Below, one piece after another: positions 10,833 through 22,329 of a DNA stretch of 64,000 nt; position 1 is the first letter of the stretch, and every line of letters starts with the position of its first letter. Source of the DNA: Arenicola marina (lineage: Eukaryota; Annelida; Polychaeta; Arenicolidae); NCBI GenBank assembly GCA_964019135.1, contig OZ025253.1, positions 32,290,548-32,354,547 on the forward strand, written 5' to 3'. A model generated the notes under the pieces. That model was given only the letters and a program-made list of their open reading frames with translations, was not told the DNA's origin and ran no database searches. The translations under genes and the position numbers were made by a program.

Positions 10833-11215
10833 CTGTAACGGTTAGGACCAAATGATGATCATAAGAGGGATATCAATTAAATTTAATTTAAATTCAATTC
10901 AATATAAGGCGTATTAAGAGGTGTGATTATAAAAAGAAACAACCCCAACCAATGACAAGACATACATGTGATGGCGCTGTGCCAATATGACGGAGGGATG
11001 CCAACCAATCCCATCCTACATGGTATGCAACGAGTCGTGCACAAACAGCACCATATAACATGACCATCACTAAGTAAAATCCGTAGTTAAATCTTCTGTA
11101 ATCAGCGTATAACAGGCGGGGAGCATAACCCAACAGTTGCGCTTTGAGCGATTCCTGTTTAAATCTTGTATTCACGATCATTGCGATCCTGTTTAACATT
11201 GGTGATGATGACAAC

Positions 11216-11388
11216 CTCGCCGTTCTGAGTAGGACGTTCCTAATCACGTCATCCTTGCAGAAATAAAGCGCCGTCTGGTTCTTGTGGTTCTTATGTCGCA
11301 GCTGGGCGCCATGACGCACCAAGTAGACGGACATGGCAGCGGCATGGTGACGTCCCGATGCTAACTTGTCCACCAGGTCGTCGTGGAT
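11216..11388 (-). CDS. Ankyrin exon delta-1, copy A
   Basis: 173-nt exon, acceptor TGCTGCAG, weak donor GAG|GTTGTC. It encodes IHDDLVDKLASG, then VYLVRHGAQLRHKNHKNQTA. Length and phases match delta-2. The frame stays open past the donor and would add a hydrophobic segment (YGFYLVMVMLYGAVCARLV), but copy B does not preserve that extension, so I treat it as intron. Confidence 0.72.
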
Positions 11389-11883
11389 CTGCAGCAACAC
11401 ACGCATTAACGGACACACCAGAAAGATAGGCAAGTTGGCATTAAGTTATGTGGAACATACAAGCAAGTGTAATATACCAAACTAATTCGTGTTGGTACAT
11501 TGTTCTTTTTATGTTATCATATCTGAAATGCCAAAGAAATACATGATTCATTTTGCAGCAACTACTTGCAGATATGCGTGACCTGTGACATTTAACTCAA
11601 AGGAAACATGGTAGACTCCACCCTATATGCGCCCTCGGAACCCGGTTTCTCAATCTGTCAAACGTTTAAGTATTTGTCTGTGACCACCTTCTATTTTTCA
11701 TGGGATTTAATAATTTCACACAACACTTGTGAAATGCGTCTATTGGCCTTTAATGCAAGTATTCTATTAAGCACTTAAGCGGCCAGGCAAAACATTGTCT
11801 CTAGAACCATGGCCAACGCCACGAATTGATATATTCGAGCACAAGCCCGTATTAACGGTAGACACCATACTGGCGAGCTTTAC

Positions 11884-11993
11884 TTCTGCAATGTTCGGGG
11901 CGAGGGTGAGGTTAATATCCGTGGAGTCGGACGCCATCAGCGCCAGGTGAAGACACGTGTTTCCGCGACTGTTTTCAACGTCAAGACTCGCAC
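11884..11993 (-). CDS. Ankyrin exon gamma-1, copy A
   Basis: 110-nt exon, acceptor ACGGCAG, donor GAA|GTAAAG. It completes a Gly codon and ends at a codon boundary. It encodes GASLDVENSRGNTCLHLAL and ends APNIAE. It has the same plan as gamma-2, indicating cassette duplication. Confidence 0.77.
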
Positions 11994-12228
11994 CTGCCGT
12001 GGCCATATAACACACATATATGCTGACCAACGGTCCATGTGAGGATCATCAGACCTAGCATGTATACTAACATGAAAATATATATATGTATTACAATGAA
12101 CAAAATATAATTTTAATTGCGTAATGTGCATAACGTTGGTTCTATATATTTAAAAATAAGTAATGGAATAACAAGACATGAACCCACGCGAAGGGGATTA
12201 TACACATTTGTATAAACTCCCAGATAAC

Positions 12229-12520
12229 ATGCCAACCGTGGTTCCACATTGGCATCGTTGGCATTGGCTTCCATGAATGGCCCAACGTTGGATCTTCGTT
12301 GGCTTATGCATTGGGCCAACGTTGGTTTGGCACTGGCTTCCATGCGTGGCCCAACGTTGGATCTTTGTTGGCTAATGCATTGGGCCATCGTTGGTTTGGC
12401 CATGACTTCCACGTGATTGGTCCAACATTGGATCTTTGTTGGCTAAAGAATTGAGCCATTATTGGTTTGGCATTGGCTTCCCTGAATGGCCCAGCGTTGG
12501 ATCTTTGTTGGTTAATGCAT
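12229..12520. repeat. Subterminal tandem array with CCAACGTTGG palindromes
   Basis: About four degenerate units of 60-66 bp, each with one or two CCAACGTTGG palindromes and GGATCTTTGTTGGCTAATGC. A shorter set lies near the other end of the same element (about 14,220-14,300). Subterminal palindromes of this kind often bind a transposase. Confidence 0.8.
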
Positions 12521-13660
12521 TAATTGGATCATCGATCGTCGGTTCTCGTGAACAAGGCATGGGCAATATGGCTATATTCTGGCATATTGGCGTCCATGCT
12601 TGGTCCAATAAGCCTATAAATTTTAAAGTGTATTCCAATAATGCTGCGCATGTTGACTGGGGAAAGTTCCGGGCCAAATGCCTCACCCTGGTAGTGGACG
12701 AGAAGACCCAGCGCTCAGGGTCTCAGCGAATTTACAGAGGCGCGTACACTGGGAGGCGTACGTATGCCTACATAACTAGCGCGCTTTTGGGCTTCTGTGA
12801 AAAGTCGATCTCCCGGCAGAGGGCGCTACGCTTACGCCCTAGTCCACAGTGATGTGAGGAACGAGCTCCCTCTGCTGGCAGATTGGTGGAAAGTATGTAT
12901 TGATCGAATGTCGTAAACGCGTTGTATTTAGATATATAGATCACTGTAATTATGTAACGCTGGCCCTTAAATATAAGAATGACCTGCATGCATATGAAAA
13001 CATATATTATGTCACAAGAATAAGTGAACATTTTATATATATATATCATGTCGTAAAGCGCGACCTATTTCGGCGTCCGTTCACTGCAAATATAGGCGGG
13101 AAAGGCTTGGAAAATGTCGGCGTTACCCGAGGTAAGCTAAAGTTTAACACATTTAGTGTCATGTTATAATGCTTAAGTGAGTACATTTATGTCTACTCAA
13201 ACTTAAATCTACTTTGGTGTCAGGAATTAGGTTAATTGTGTTATCTTAGACCACATTCCTATTTTCACCAACAATGATTGCGGCTTTTGTTATAGCCTAG
13301 GCTCAAGCCTTAGTTTAGCTGTTTAGTTTAGGTTTGGGCTAAGTTGGGCCACCCTTGACCTTGGTCTAGCTCTGACATCACTAAGTCCAAGGTGAAGATT
13401 TTGACCCTAGCACAACACTTTTCAATGTAGAAAACAAGTATGGCTGGCACAGGCATAGTAAATCAGTGGAGGGGGCAGGCTGGGGGGGGGGGGGGTAGGG
13501 GGCCCACAATGTATACTTAACACACAATGTGTCAAACTCCCGCTGGAACTGAGCGACAGGCACCCGCTTCAACCCCCAAAATTGCACATTTACCGCGTTT
13601 GACAGGCCCCATAAATGCCTAAGTCAGATTTCTAAGTAATTTATTTATTTCATCAATAAG

Positions 13661-14185
13661 TAAACGATCGTGTCCGCTTCTTCGTGGTTACAAGGACTCA
13701 TGCCAGCCAGACCGACTGTTTGATTGCTCACAACAGTTTCTTCCGTGGTGACGTGTTAAGAGTGTGCATCTTAACAATTTTTTCAGCCAGGCAGTTGAAG
13801 ATTTCGGTATTGTTGTTGTCTCTCAAGAAGATTCGCCAGTCTGGGGGAAGTTTTCCTTTGTTTGTCACCCTACGTCTGGCACCCACACCACGATTTGCCC
13901 TTGTCTCAGCCTTCAGACGGGATGACCGGTAGAGATCAAACACAACATCTGTCCATTTGTACTTGGCAGAATATGCTTGTACTGTAGGGAACAAGTCTAA
14001 GGTTGCATATTCTTCAAACGTCCTCGAGGTTCGGGGTGGCAAGGAGTTTGCTAAGGCTGAACCGTCAATGATGATGACATCATCATCTGGGTCCGCGTCT
14101 GGACGTGTAACATGAGACTGAAGAATGAGAGCAAGCTGGTACTTCTGACACGTGTGGAGTTTTCCACTGTCACTTAATGCAGCGG
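13661..14185 (-). pseudogene. Fragment of an HEEADTR-family gene inside the TIR element
   Basis: The minus strand encodes IIDGSALANSLPPRTSRTFE (14,02x-14,075), then SRLKAETRANRGVGARRRV and a KLPPDW segment. After a frameshift near 13,745 come SPCNHEEADT residues at about 13,670-13,695, where homology stops abruptly. Order and motifs match the larger copy at 58,433-60,882. I recognise this as an uncharacterised multicopy invertebrate family. It is truncated at both ends and frameshifted, so not functional. Confidence 0.75.
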
Positions 14186-14804
14186 GTAAGATTGGTTGGG
14201 CACCGTGGACATAATTGCGATGAACCAACGTTGGGCCAAGAATGGAGTCCAACCACGGACCAACCATGATACATACGTTGGCCCAACATGGGGCCAACGT
14301 TGGCATGTTATCTGGGCTAGCTTCTTGCATTTAAGGGAAGCCCGGAAGATGTAAACGCTTGTATTGGATAATATAACAACGGATTTCTGACTCCTAACTC
14401 GGGGGAGCTGTCGATTTCTCAGCGCAACCTCTCCTGACGTACGCCAAACACCAAGTTGAATCTGAGCACATTAACAATACTTACCGAAATATCCTGCTGC
14501 ATTTAGTTTCTGACACGCGTGCATAATTTTACTTCCTATCTTCAATGTCATCTTTCGTTATGATTAACTCTCTTTTGGCGATTCACCCCACCCCCTCCTA
14601 CCCCCGGCAGGTATTTGTGTACTTCGATTATACCAAATGTTACTGTGGACAATGTGCCTTTAAAACGCAACGACACAAAAGACGACACTGCCTTTAGCTT
14701 TGAAGAGGAACATATATGATTGTACCTGCATATGGACCGCTTCATGAGTACAGTCCCTAACTTGGTTTGTAGTTATGCTAGTAGACTGGCTATGGATATA
14801 TTAC

Positions 14805-14910
14805 CGTTTGATACGCACAGTTCCACGATAGCGGAATGCCCGTACGCTGCGGCTAGATGCAAGGAATCCATGCCATCGACTTTGTTGCAAATTTTCAAAT
14901 CAGCTTGACC
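14805..14910 (-). CDS. Ankyrin exon beta-1, copy A
   Basis: 106-nt exon, acceptor TCTAACAG, donor ACG|GTAATA. It starts in phase 0 and ends with one spare nucleotide. It encodes GQADLKICNKVDGMDSLHLA, then AYGHSAIVELCVSN, a canonical ankyrin repeat. Copy B differs by few residues. Confidence 0.78.
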
Positions 14911-15309
14911 CTGTTAGAAGCATCAAAGTAAACTTGTTAATGTCACTCCCTATGCCCTATGAATACTTGGCATGTCTACTTACGTGTGTTCCGCTATAAA
15001 TTGTAACATGATGTGGCTTATGGTTATGCAATAAATTATTTGAAAAAAAAAGTGATATACTGATTTCCGCATCAAACAGTTGCGTTATATCGGATATATC
15101 AAAGAAGAACGTGCCCACTTTATTTATGGATATATATAAGAATACATTCCTAGTTTATTATATGTTGTTGCACTAGGAAAGTGCGTCACAAAATAGATGA
15201 CACCATTTATGTAAACCTAATGCCAACCGATAATGTTCACATTATCAAACGTTCATTCTAGCGGCAGCAACCATGCGACAACAAACATGCCAACAACTGG
15301 TAAACTCAC

Positions 15310-15436
15310 CTGCTTAATCAATGTTGAGGCTACATCTGCATGTCCAGCCTCTGCCGCTAGATGCAGAGCAGTCCGACCATTTTCACTTAGGACATCAACC
15401 AAAAGGGGTGCGCGTGATAGTACCCCCTTTGTTGCA
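15310..15436 (-). CDS. Ankyrin exon alpha-1, copy A
   Basis: 127-nt exon, acceptor GTTTTCAG, donor CAG|GTGAGT. It encodes ATKGVLSRAPLLVD, then NGRTALHLAAEAGHADVAS, a near-consensus ankyrin repeat. It needs two nucleotides from the preceding exon epsilon-double-prime (17,151-17,305), which supplies two. Confidence 0.8.
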
Positions 15437-15619
15437 CTGAAAACGCAAAGTTTAATACGTTTATACAATTTGATCAATCGTGGATTATCCCGTGCTGTAA
15501 CTACCTAGTTATTCTTTCAACTGACCTCTGTCGGCACGTTTAGACTACTGCCATGGTGTTTTAATAGGTCATAGAAATACGAAGGGGGATACGTATATAG
15601 AATATGAATTTTTCTGAAG

Positions 15620-15849
15620 TGTCATGTGATGTCACGATGACGTCACTTTTGGTCTAAGAAAAAAATCGTCACAAATGAGAAACAAATTATATAAATGTGC
15701 GAGTGTCGTCACGTGTAGCCGCAAGGACCTTTGTCAAACAGTACCAGGTAGTTGTCTTTGGTTAAACATGGCGACCAGTAGCCACCGTGGTTACCAAATG
15801 CAGTTCGAAGAAGAAATGACACCACACGAAGTTTTGAATGTTTTCAAAG
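15620..15849 (+). other. Possible first exon of a plus-strand gene, copy A
   Basis: An ATG at 15,768 in good context (AAACATGG) opens 27 codons (starts MATSSHRGYQ; ends EVLNVFK) up to a donor AAAG|GTAAAA at 15,849. About 135 bp upstream is a CRE-like TGACGTCA. The block is also in copy B, where the ATG reads ACG, and the exon lies antisense to an ankyrin-gene intron. No downstream exon was found. Weak call. Confidence 0.3.
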
Positions 15850-16125
15850 GTAAAATGTTATATATCAATATAATATAAAAATATAACACATACATATGAA
15901 GGTCAGATATTTGGTACTATTGCGCCGCCCCCCTCATAGGTGTCCCGTCGATGCAATAACTCTGTAGTTAGCGGTTGGGTAGTCATGTTAACAACCTTAG
16001 TCGTCGTACAACTTGCCGTATGTCACACGAACCGATCTTAAGGTAAGCACCCCCAAAATAAGCCTCGGCGATTATGCAATAACAGCGATGACCGTCATGC
16101 GCGCCACTACTTTGACGTCACAGAT

Positions 16126-16198
16126 CAAACACATCACTGTTGAATAATCCGTATTACCAATCTACATCACTGTTGAATAATCCGTATTACCAATCTTA
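16126..16198. repeat. 36-bp tandem duplication
   Basis: Two exact neighbouring copies of a unit containing CATCACTGTTGAATAATCCG and TATTACCAATCT. Intronic with respect to the minus-strand gene. Confidence 0.85.
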
Positions 16199-17150
16199 GC
16201 TACACTTACCACGTCCTTAGTACCCAGCCACTGCAAAACTGTTCAAAGGCGTCTTAACAATTTCTTCAAATATCTTTTAACGACAATTCTCACTTTATAG
16301 TCAACAACTAATTGTCATTACAAGTTTCTGAAAAATGTGTAGCATGTTAATCTATACAAGAAGTGACGAAAACAGGAGACAAAACTGGGGCTCACACAGA
16401 ACAATATTAAGCTATCGATCTTTATTCAAGGTGCCTATCTAACGAACTTTAACACGGTATCAGAACTGCGATTCAGACACCTGGCCATTACCGACCTCCT
16501 CATTTGCACAAACAGTTGCGGAAGTTATCTATTGTTATGTCTATACATCTATGAACATACCAGTATACAATATATATGAATAAATCTGCATAATCTGCGT
16601 AACATTTAATATATATGGTAATACCGGGAACCTTGTGGTTAGAGATATATTAATTTAGTAACTTTCTGACACAAGTTTTAAAAAGTCATTACATGTTTCT
16701 GATTTTTTTTACAGCATGTCACTGGATTATGATGTAACACAAAGGGGGGGGGGGTCTAAACTAAGACCAGTTTAGCGCTAATGGTCTTCAGTGAGGTGAT
16801 CCCACTTAGCCAAAAAACAAAACTAAAAAAACATACGAGCTTAGAAAATCCCTTAGAACTTGTTGGGTTATCTTGGTACTCTTCAAGTTCGTCTTCAAGA
16901 TTGTTGCCAGATTTTGATATGCTGACACACATACAAATCATTGAGAGTCGTTGAGAGTTTATGCAGATGTTTCACTGACACGGGGGAAACAACGTCGAGA
17001 CGCACTGTAACGTTAGTTATAGCCTGGTTCCGCGGCACCACCTTCGCTCACTCATGTAGCAAATACACGTTGCTGCAATACCAATACAAATCTAATGTTG
17101 TTACATTATAAGATATTTAGTATAACATTTGTCTTGGTATGTTCACATAC
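16199..17150. other. Intron of copy-A ankyrin gene, no other feature
   Basis: AT-rich sequence with a G-run at about 16,744. Short open frames have no homology I recognise and no splice context. Confidence 0.5.
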
Positions 17151-17305
17151 TTGTTGTTTCCAATGCGTGCAGCTAAATGTAACACGTTGCAGCCGCCAAT
17201 GTTAGTCACGTTGACATCAAGGCTTGGCTGAGTAAGCAGGAGTTCAATAATTTCAAGATTGCTCAGTCGAATTGCGTGATGCAGTGCCGTATCACCGTTC
17301 AAATC
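17151..17305 (-). CDS. Ankyrin exon epsilon-double-prime, copy A
   Basis: 155-nt exon, acceptor GTTACAG, donor CAA|GTATGT. It starts in phase 0 and ends with two spare nucleotides. It encodes DLNGDTALHHAIRLSNLEII, then LDVNVTNIGGCNVLHLAARI. The wording resembles the ankyrin region of MIB2 proteins (GDTALH, DVNVTN, NVLH). Same length as epsilon in copy B. Confidence 0.8.
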
Positions 17306-17752
17306 CTGTAACAGTGACACTGATAGGTGAGCTAACCATAGAATATGTGTTAAGTAAAGCAATAACTAGTACATAGTAAGCTCACAAAGCAACCAAGCCG
17401 CATGCGTCAGGGCTGAGTCAGAAATAACCCCAACGTTTGAAGGCAAATAGGGATCGTGACTTTGGGGCAGCTGAAACAAACTGACGTTGATAGATAGAAT
17501 TAAAGATATATATCATTATTATTTTTTTGAAAATTTAAGGCGTTCAGGTTAGATTCCCAACTTCCCGCTTCGGCTCCTGAACCCGTGCTCCTTGTTATAG
17601 CTAGTCAATCATACCTAGAACATACGTAGAACTGCATGAGTCGGGTTACCGTCTCTATATCCATAAACAACTCTTACGGTGAGTTACAGTTATGAGACAA
17701 CATCTAGAGTGCCTGGGCCATGTCTTGCGCTCTTGGTACGCTAAATGCATAC

Positions 17753-17912
17753 CTGAAGATTAACGTTGGACAGGCGTTCGAGGAGCAGACTGACACAATC
17801 TGCCTGCTGCATTTTGACCGCCAAATGTAGCGGGGTCTCCCTCTGCTTGTTGACAGCATCGACGTCCGCTCCCTGGTCTAGCAACACTTCTGTCAGCTCC
17901 ATCACTTTGTTA
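17753..17912 (-). CDS. Ankyrin exon zeta, copy A
   Basis: 160-nt exon, acceptor TTCCGCAG, donor CAG|GTATGC. It encodes VLLDQGADVDAVNKQRETPL, then HLAVKMQQADCVSLLL and ends NVNLQ. Splicing to the next exon gives NVNLQ-DLNGDTALH, a natural ankyrin junction. This exon type occurs only once in the window. Confidence 0.8.
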
Positions 17913-17957
17913 CTGCGGAAAGCAAATACAATGAATGAGGAGAATGTTTTACTCGTA

Positions 17958-18404
17958 CAGTGGAAACCCCCTTTAAGATCACCCCGGTAATGTGACCACC
18001 CCGCCATTAAGACCACTTTTTCCTAGCCCCGATTTTTTGCCTATACTTCAACACTGGCCTGAACCCCGATAATGTGAACACCAAGGTTTCGTCCATGATT
18101 TTTTTTGAACCAAAGAGTAACTGCGTTCTTGTGACGGGAGACAATGCACTGGCGGGCATTGATGCGTGCAATGACAGTAACACCCATCGTCAAGGACTCG
18201 GTCGCGGGCTCTGTCTTTTTTGTTAGTGACATGTTTATTTTACACCCCCCACCCCCGTCCCCACTGCATATCACCGCCCTATTGTTGGCATACTCCCAGC
18301 GATAATAACATAACTGTTGTTATTTATTCGCCAATGAGACCACCCCGCTAATGAGACCACTCTTGCTCACTCCCGTAGGTGGTCTTTATAGTGGAGTTTC
18401 ACAG
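17958..18404. mobile_element. 447-bp Tc1/mariner-like MITE
   Basis: Inverted ends CAGTGGAAACCCCC and CTGTGAAACTCCAC (complement), flanked on each side by TA (17,956-17,957 and 18,405-18,406). The interior repeats AATGTGACCACCCCGC-type motifs and is non-coding. TA flanks and CAGTGRAAC ends are typical of mariner-derived MITEs. It sits in the intron upstream of exon zeta. Confidence 0.78.
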
Positions 18405-18579
18405 TATATATAGAACTATGTATATCGTCGGATCATATAGGTAACGATCGTTGTGTTTACCTGTGTAAGCTAATAACATTCACAGCGTACCCACCTGGGC
18501 TTTAAAAGGGCCCGGGTCGTCCAAGCATAAATTACAATTTAAAGGTGCAATATTAAAACCATTAAGATAAAGAACACAC

Positions 18580-18653
18580 CGGTTTGGCTGTCCTGTTGCA
18601 AGGTGCAGCGCAGTGTCCCCGTTTGCTTTACACAAGTTGACATCGGCCTTCCC
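18580..18653 (-). CDS. Ankyrin exon beta-prime, copy A (short)
   Basis: 74-nt exon, acceptor TCTACAG, donor CCG|GTGTGT. It encodes GKADVNLCKANGDTALHLAT and ends GQPN. It starts in phase 0 and ends with two spare nucleotides, which match zeta rather than a gamma exon. This first cassette therefore lacks gamma and delta exons. Confidence 0.72.
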
Positions 18654-18895
18654 CTGTAGATAAGATAACAGGGGCACAAATAATATATATTTTCCAGAAA
18701 TAAGCTATGTTGAATATGACGCGATTTGTCTGCACGAATCTGCTCATTATATAACGGCAACAACAACACATGTCACAGCATTATCTTCACTTCCACTGCC
18801 ATATATGATTCAATTGGTGTACTTGTAATGTCGCTATATGGTACTCAGGAAAAAAGACAGGTTTTGGTTCGTCGTGCCGCAAGAGGCATGCTCAC

Positions 18896-19022
18896 GTGTT
18901 TGAGTAAAGTCGAGGCGACATCAGTGTGTCCATACAGTGCCGCCAAATGGAGAGCAGCAACGCCTTCATCGTTCTGTAAGTCAACAATCGACGGCACCTG
19001 CTGAAGGAGCAGCTCAGTGGCT
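18896..19022 (-). CDS. Ankyrin exon alpha-prime, copy A
   Basis: 127-nt exon, acceptor GTTACAG, donor CAC|GTGAGC. It encodes ATELLLQQVPSIVD, then EGVAALHLAALYGHTDVAST. Length and phase are identical to the other alpha exons. Confidence 0.78.
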
Positions 19023-19707
19023 CTGTAACAATGCAATGGTAACATATTAATTTACCAAAGTTTTCTGATTGTCACATAATAGTCACCTATACTTGGACGT
19101 ATGGGAAACAATTTTCACGTATGTTTTGTCGGACCAAGAGGAAGATTCTGACAACGGCTTAAATAAAACGTGTCGACAGTTTTGCTGTTTTGTAACAACC
19201 AGCAACTGCACGACTCCAAGTTGTGCACTTAGCTACCAGGCAAAGAAAAGAACCCCCTAATCTACCGACGTCGCATATCACAGTCATATGATGCTGTATA
19301 AAGCCAGAACACAAATCAAATGGTGCAGGCAAGAATCTGACAACGGCTTCAATACAATGTGCAGATAGCTTTGTTGTTGCTGGAATTCTGCCTGCGGGCG
19401 AACGAACGACAGCAGCCTCACGGGTGTGATGTCATGGCATTTCGATAATGTTTTCCTCTTAAGCAATGTTTGTCGCCACCAACACCACAAGTTCAAGACC
19501 GATGATCTATCGATCATCCAAATATCTGTCCGCTTATGCTTATATAAACATGTATGTGCTTACACGCCAGCGGAAGGAATGATTGTTGGTTGTGTCATCT
19601 GGCATTAAATGTCAGCTTTCAGGTCATTTAAGTGACAGAACGCCACGCAGTAAACCGCACTGGATTAATCAAGGATAAAACACAGTTCACTTGGTATCGA
19701 CACCCAC

Positions 19708-19853
19708 CGATTATCACCGGTTTTGGCGGCTAACTGCAGGACGTTGAAACCATCATTGTTCTCCAGCTTGAAGTTGACCCCGGACTGACTGATGATCACC
19801 TCCAGGCTAACAGTGCCAATAGCCTTATGGATTGCCGTGTTGCCACTCGAGTC
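19708..19853 (-). CDS. Ankyrin exon epsilon-prime, copy A, most 5' exon found
   Basis: 146-nt exon, acceptor TCGCAG, donor TCG|GTGGGT. It starts in phase 0 and encodes DSSGNTAIHKAIGTVSLEV, then NDGFNVLQLAAKTGDN. It is 9 nt shorter than epsilon in copy B, losing residues in the first helix. No exon further upstream is recognisable, so the N-terminus of the protein is unknown. Confidence 0.72.
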
Positions 19854-22200
19854 CTGCGAGAGAAATCTAAATTTGACACAGACATATATCGCAATTCCCA
19901 GATCACACACTCTCGGGGGACTCGATAGGAATGGCCCTATTACTTCTATTGTCAAGTCGCGGGCAAGTCGTTTAGTATGTGACTAATGAAATGGGCGGAC
20001 GTGAAAATAAGGGTTAGCAATAAATGAAAGGAGGCATTATTCCAGATCATGAAACGTAAATTTGCCTGGGTAAATACATCTTGTCTAAGCTATATAATAT
20101 GTCATATAGGTAAAACCTAAAAGGGCGAGCGCAACTATTTTTGGATCGAAAGAGTTCTACTAGATCTAGATTAATTAAAATATTGATTGTCTGAATTACT
20201 TGGATATATCTAGAAAAATATCGGAAGTGTTGCAGATTTCTAGTGCATCTCATCTATAATCATCGCTAATATATGTCCATGCATAATGCATAACTTGCTA
20301 CTCGGATAGGTAATAACAACTATGGGAGTTTACATCGGTACTTGAGGTAGATATATATAAACTGCATGTCAAAGCAAAGGAAAATGTAGGTCTGTATGTT
20401 TAATTCAAATAACAACACAGATTGGAGTATTAAGTAAGTCATGAAATATTGAGTACGCTCCTGTGATCACTAATAAAACAAAACTGTAATGCCAAAACTA
20501 CAAATGGTCAATAGCAGATTGTGTAGTATACTTCATATGTTAACAGTATGGAATTCATAACTGTATTTTCGTTACGTGGTTACATTATCATAATGGCCCA
20601 TAATGAAACCATCAAGATAATATTCACCTGGAACCAAATTAGACTAAATTAAGCTAAAACCATGAAACATTGAAAGTAAGAGAAACGTTAAATGGAGACC
20701 ATGGAGACTACGGATATTGGAGAACAGATATCTCACATCTGTTTAGGATATGACATATCCGTTACATGGTTGAAGTAACCCTATGTGTTAGGGGCGTGAC
20801 TCTACTTTGCACCACACCCATTTCCTTGATATTTATTGTATAACATTTGCAAACAAAGAAAATTGAGTCACATAGATACAGTTTGACATCAAAAATGACC
20901 TAAATGTGAGCACCAATTCACTACATGGGCATGTGGCCCTGATTACCAAATATATGTTAAATTTGAGGCGGGTAAAAATAGTCACTTTGACAAAATTTTA
21001 AATGTGTTTTTGTTTCAAACAATTGGTAAGTAAACAATTTGAATATATTATATTTATGCATGATACAAAGTCAGATCAAATATACCTATGAAACATTGAA
21101 ATTATGAAAGAATGATCACATTATGGTTTTTAAAAGAAACAAGTTTATGCCGTAAATTAGGCTGGTAAGACAATGTCATGCTGGTGAGCTGGTTCATAAA
21201 GCAATTCACAATATAGCCATATTTTCACATTGCTAGATAATAAAAAATCACTTTTAAGATATGTGGTTAGCAAAAGCTTGACCAAATCTCAGACCAAAAT
21301 AATTACAAACCCTAACTTAGCACCTCTGCAAGTTACATAATATGCTGGAAGCCAATTAGATGGAGTAATAAGAAATAAAACCATGGTAATTGGCTGAGCT
21401 GGATGTGACAGCTACTCTAACCATGCTAACTGTCTGTGAAAAATGATTAGTGGTCAGTATCCATTAACTGCTATTATATATATTTATATAAATGCAATGT
21501 CCATTGGTATTTCCCAATGGGAACGGAAATAAAAAAGCATGTACAAAATAAACAACGCCTAAGCAGTTTTACTCTGTGGATCTTTTTTTCGGCAAACACT
21601 TATAATTTGTCTTATAGAACTAGGCTAACTTAACAGATAACAAGTGGATAAATAACATGCAGTTATCAAATATATAACTATGGATATGATATATAATTTA
21701 GTAATACATAGTAATACCATAATCCATGGCTTAATAAGTCTAATGAATACTGCAAATATACATATTAAAATAAACTCTCTCTAACTTAAGGTACTGATTG
21801 ATACTAAAGACATGCAAAAAAGGTTGATTTTCAGTCAAATTTTATTTATTTTGAACAAACATTTTGTGATAATTTTAGTTTTCTTGTAAAATATCATTGA
21901 ACTTTTGTTAATATGTGTGATTGTGCAGGTACCGGTGACGGTGACCTAACTTCAATTTGCATTGATGACTTTATTCATAAAAATTAGAAAAAACTTGTAC
22001 CAAAAGGTTGTATAATAAGTAACTTCTCTTTTTGCAAGATTGTAAACAAACTAGCTACTTAGTCTTTTTACCAGCCTCTTACTGGGTGTGTAATCAGTCT
22101 ATTTATAACTGACAATTCTTTATGGAAGTGGCTTTTGGCATATCAATTGCCAATAGCTCTATTTTTGTGTCACTCATAGACTATGCATAATAATTACAAT
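19854..22200. other. AT-rich stretch without recognised genes
   Basis: No ankyrin, transposase or other exon could be supported on either strand. The 5' end of the copy-A ankyrin-Mab-21 gene and the 5' exons of PXYLP1 should both lie in or near here, but I see no convincing promoter or signal-anchor exon. Unique-looking AT-rich sequence runs from about 20,300 to 22,100. Confidence 0.5.
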
Positions 22201-22329
22201 GTTATTCATTTATCTTTAGCAGCGCTGACCCCCAGCCCTTCGAATGCAATTTTCAAATGTGCCACAGAGTGGGTGATTCCACCTCTAGGTTGGCCTACAA
22301 TTTGGTGACAGTCGCAAACTCGTGCATAT

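Larger units (their letters stand above)
12219..14316. mobile_element. 2.1-kb TIR element in the beta-1/gamma-1 intron of copy A
   Basis: Both ends carry the 18-bp inverted repeat CCCAGATAACATGCCAAC (left from 12,219; complement ending 14,316; the left copy then reads CGTGG). Copy B at about 53,310 has the empty site, ATAAACTAGCTTCTTG, so the insertion is copy-A specific and its borders are defined. Only CT appears duplicated (2 bp). The interior holds palindrome-rich subterminal repeats and a fragment of the HEEADTR-family gene. No complete transposase is present; the superfamily is unassigned. Confidence 0.85.

Noticed and set aside
10927..11215. Transmembrane extension of exon delta-1 in copy A
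   Set aside because: The hydrophobic frame beyond the donor is not preserved in copy B, and the 173-nt phase rule favours splicing at 11,216.
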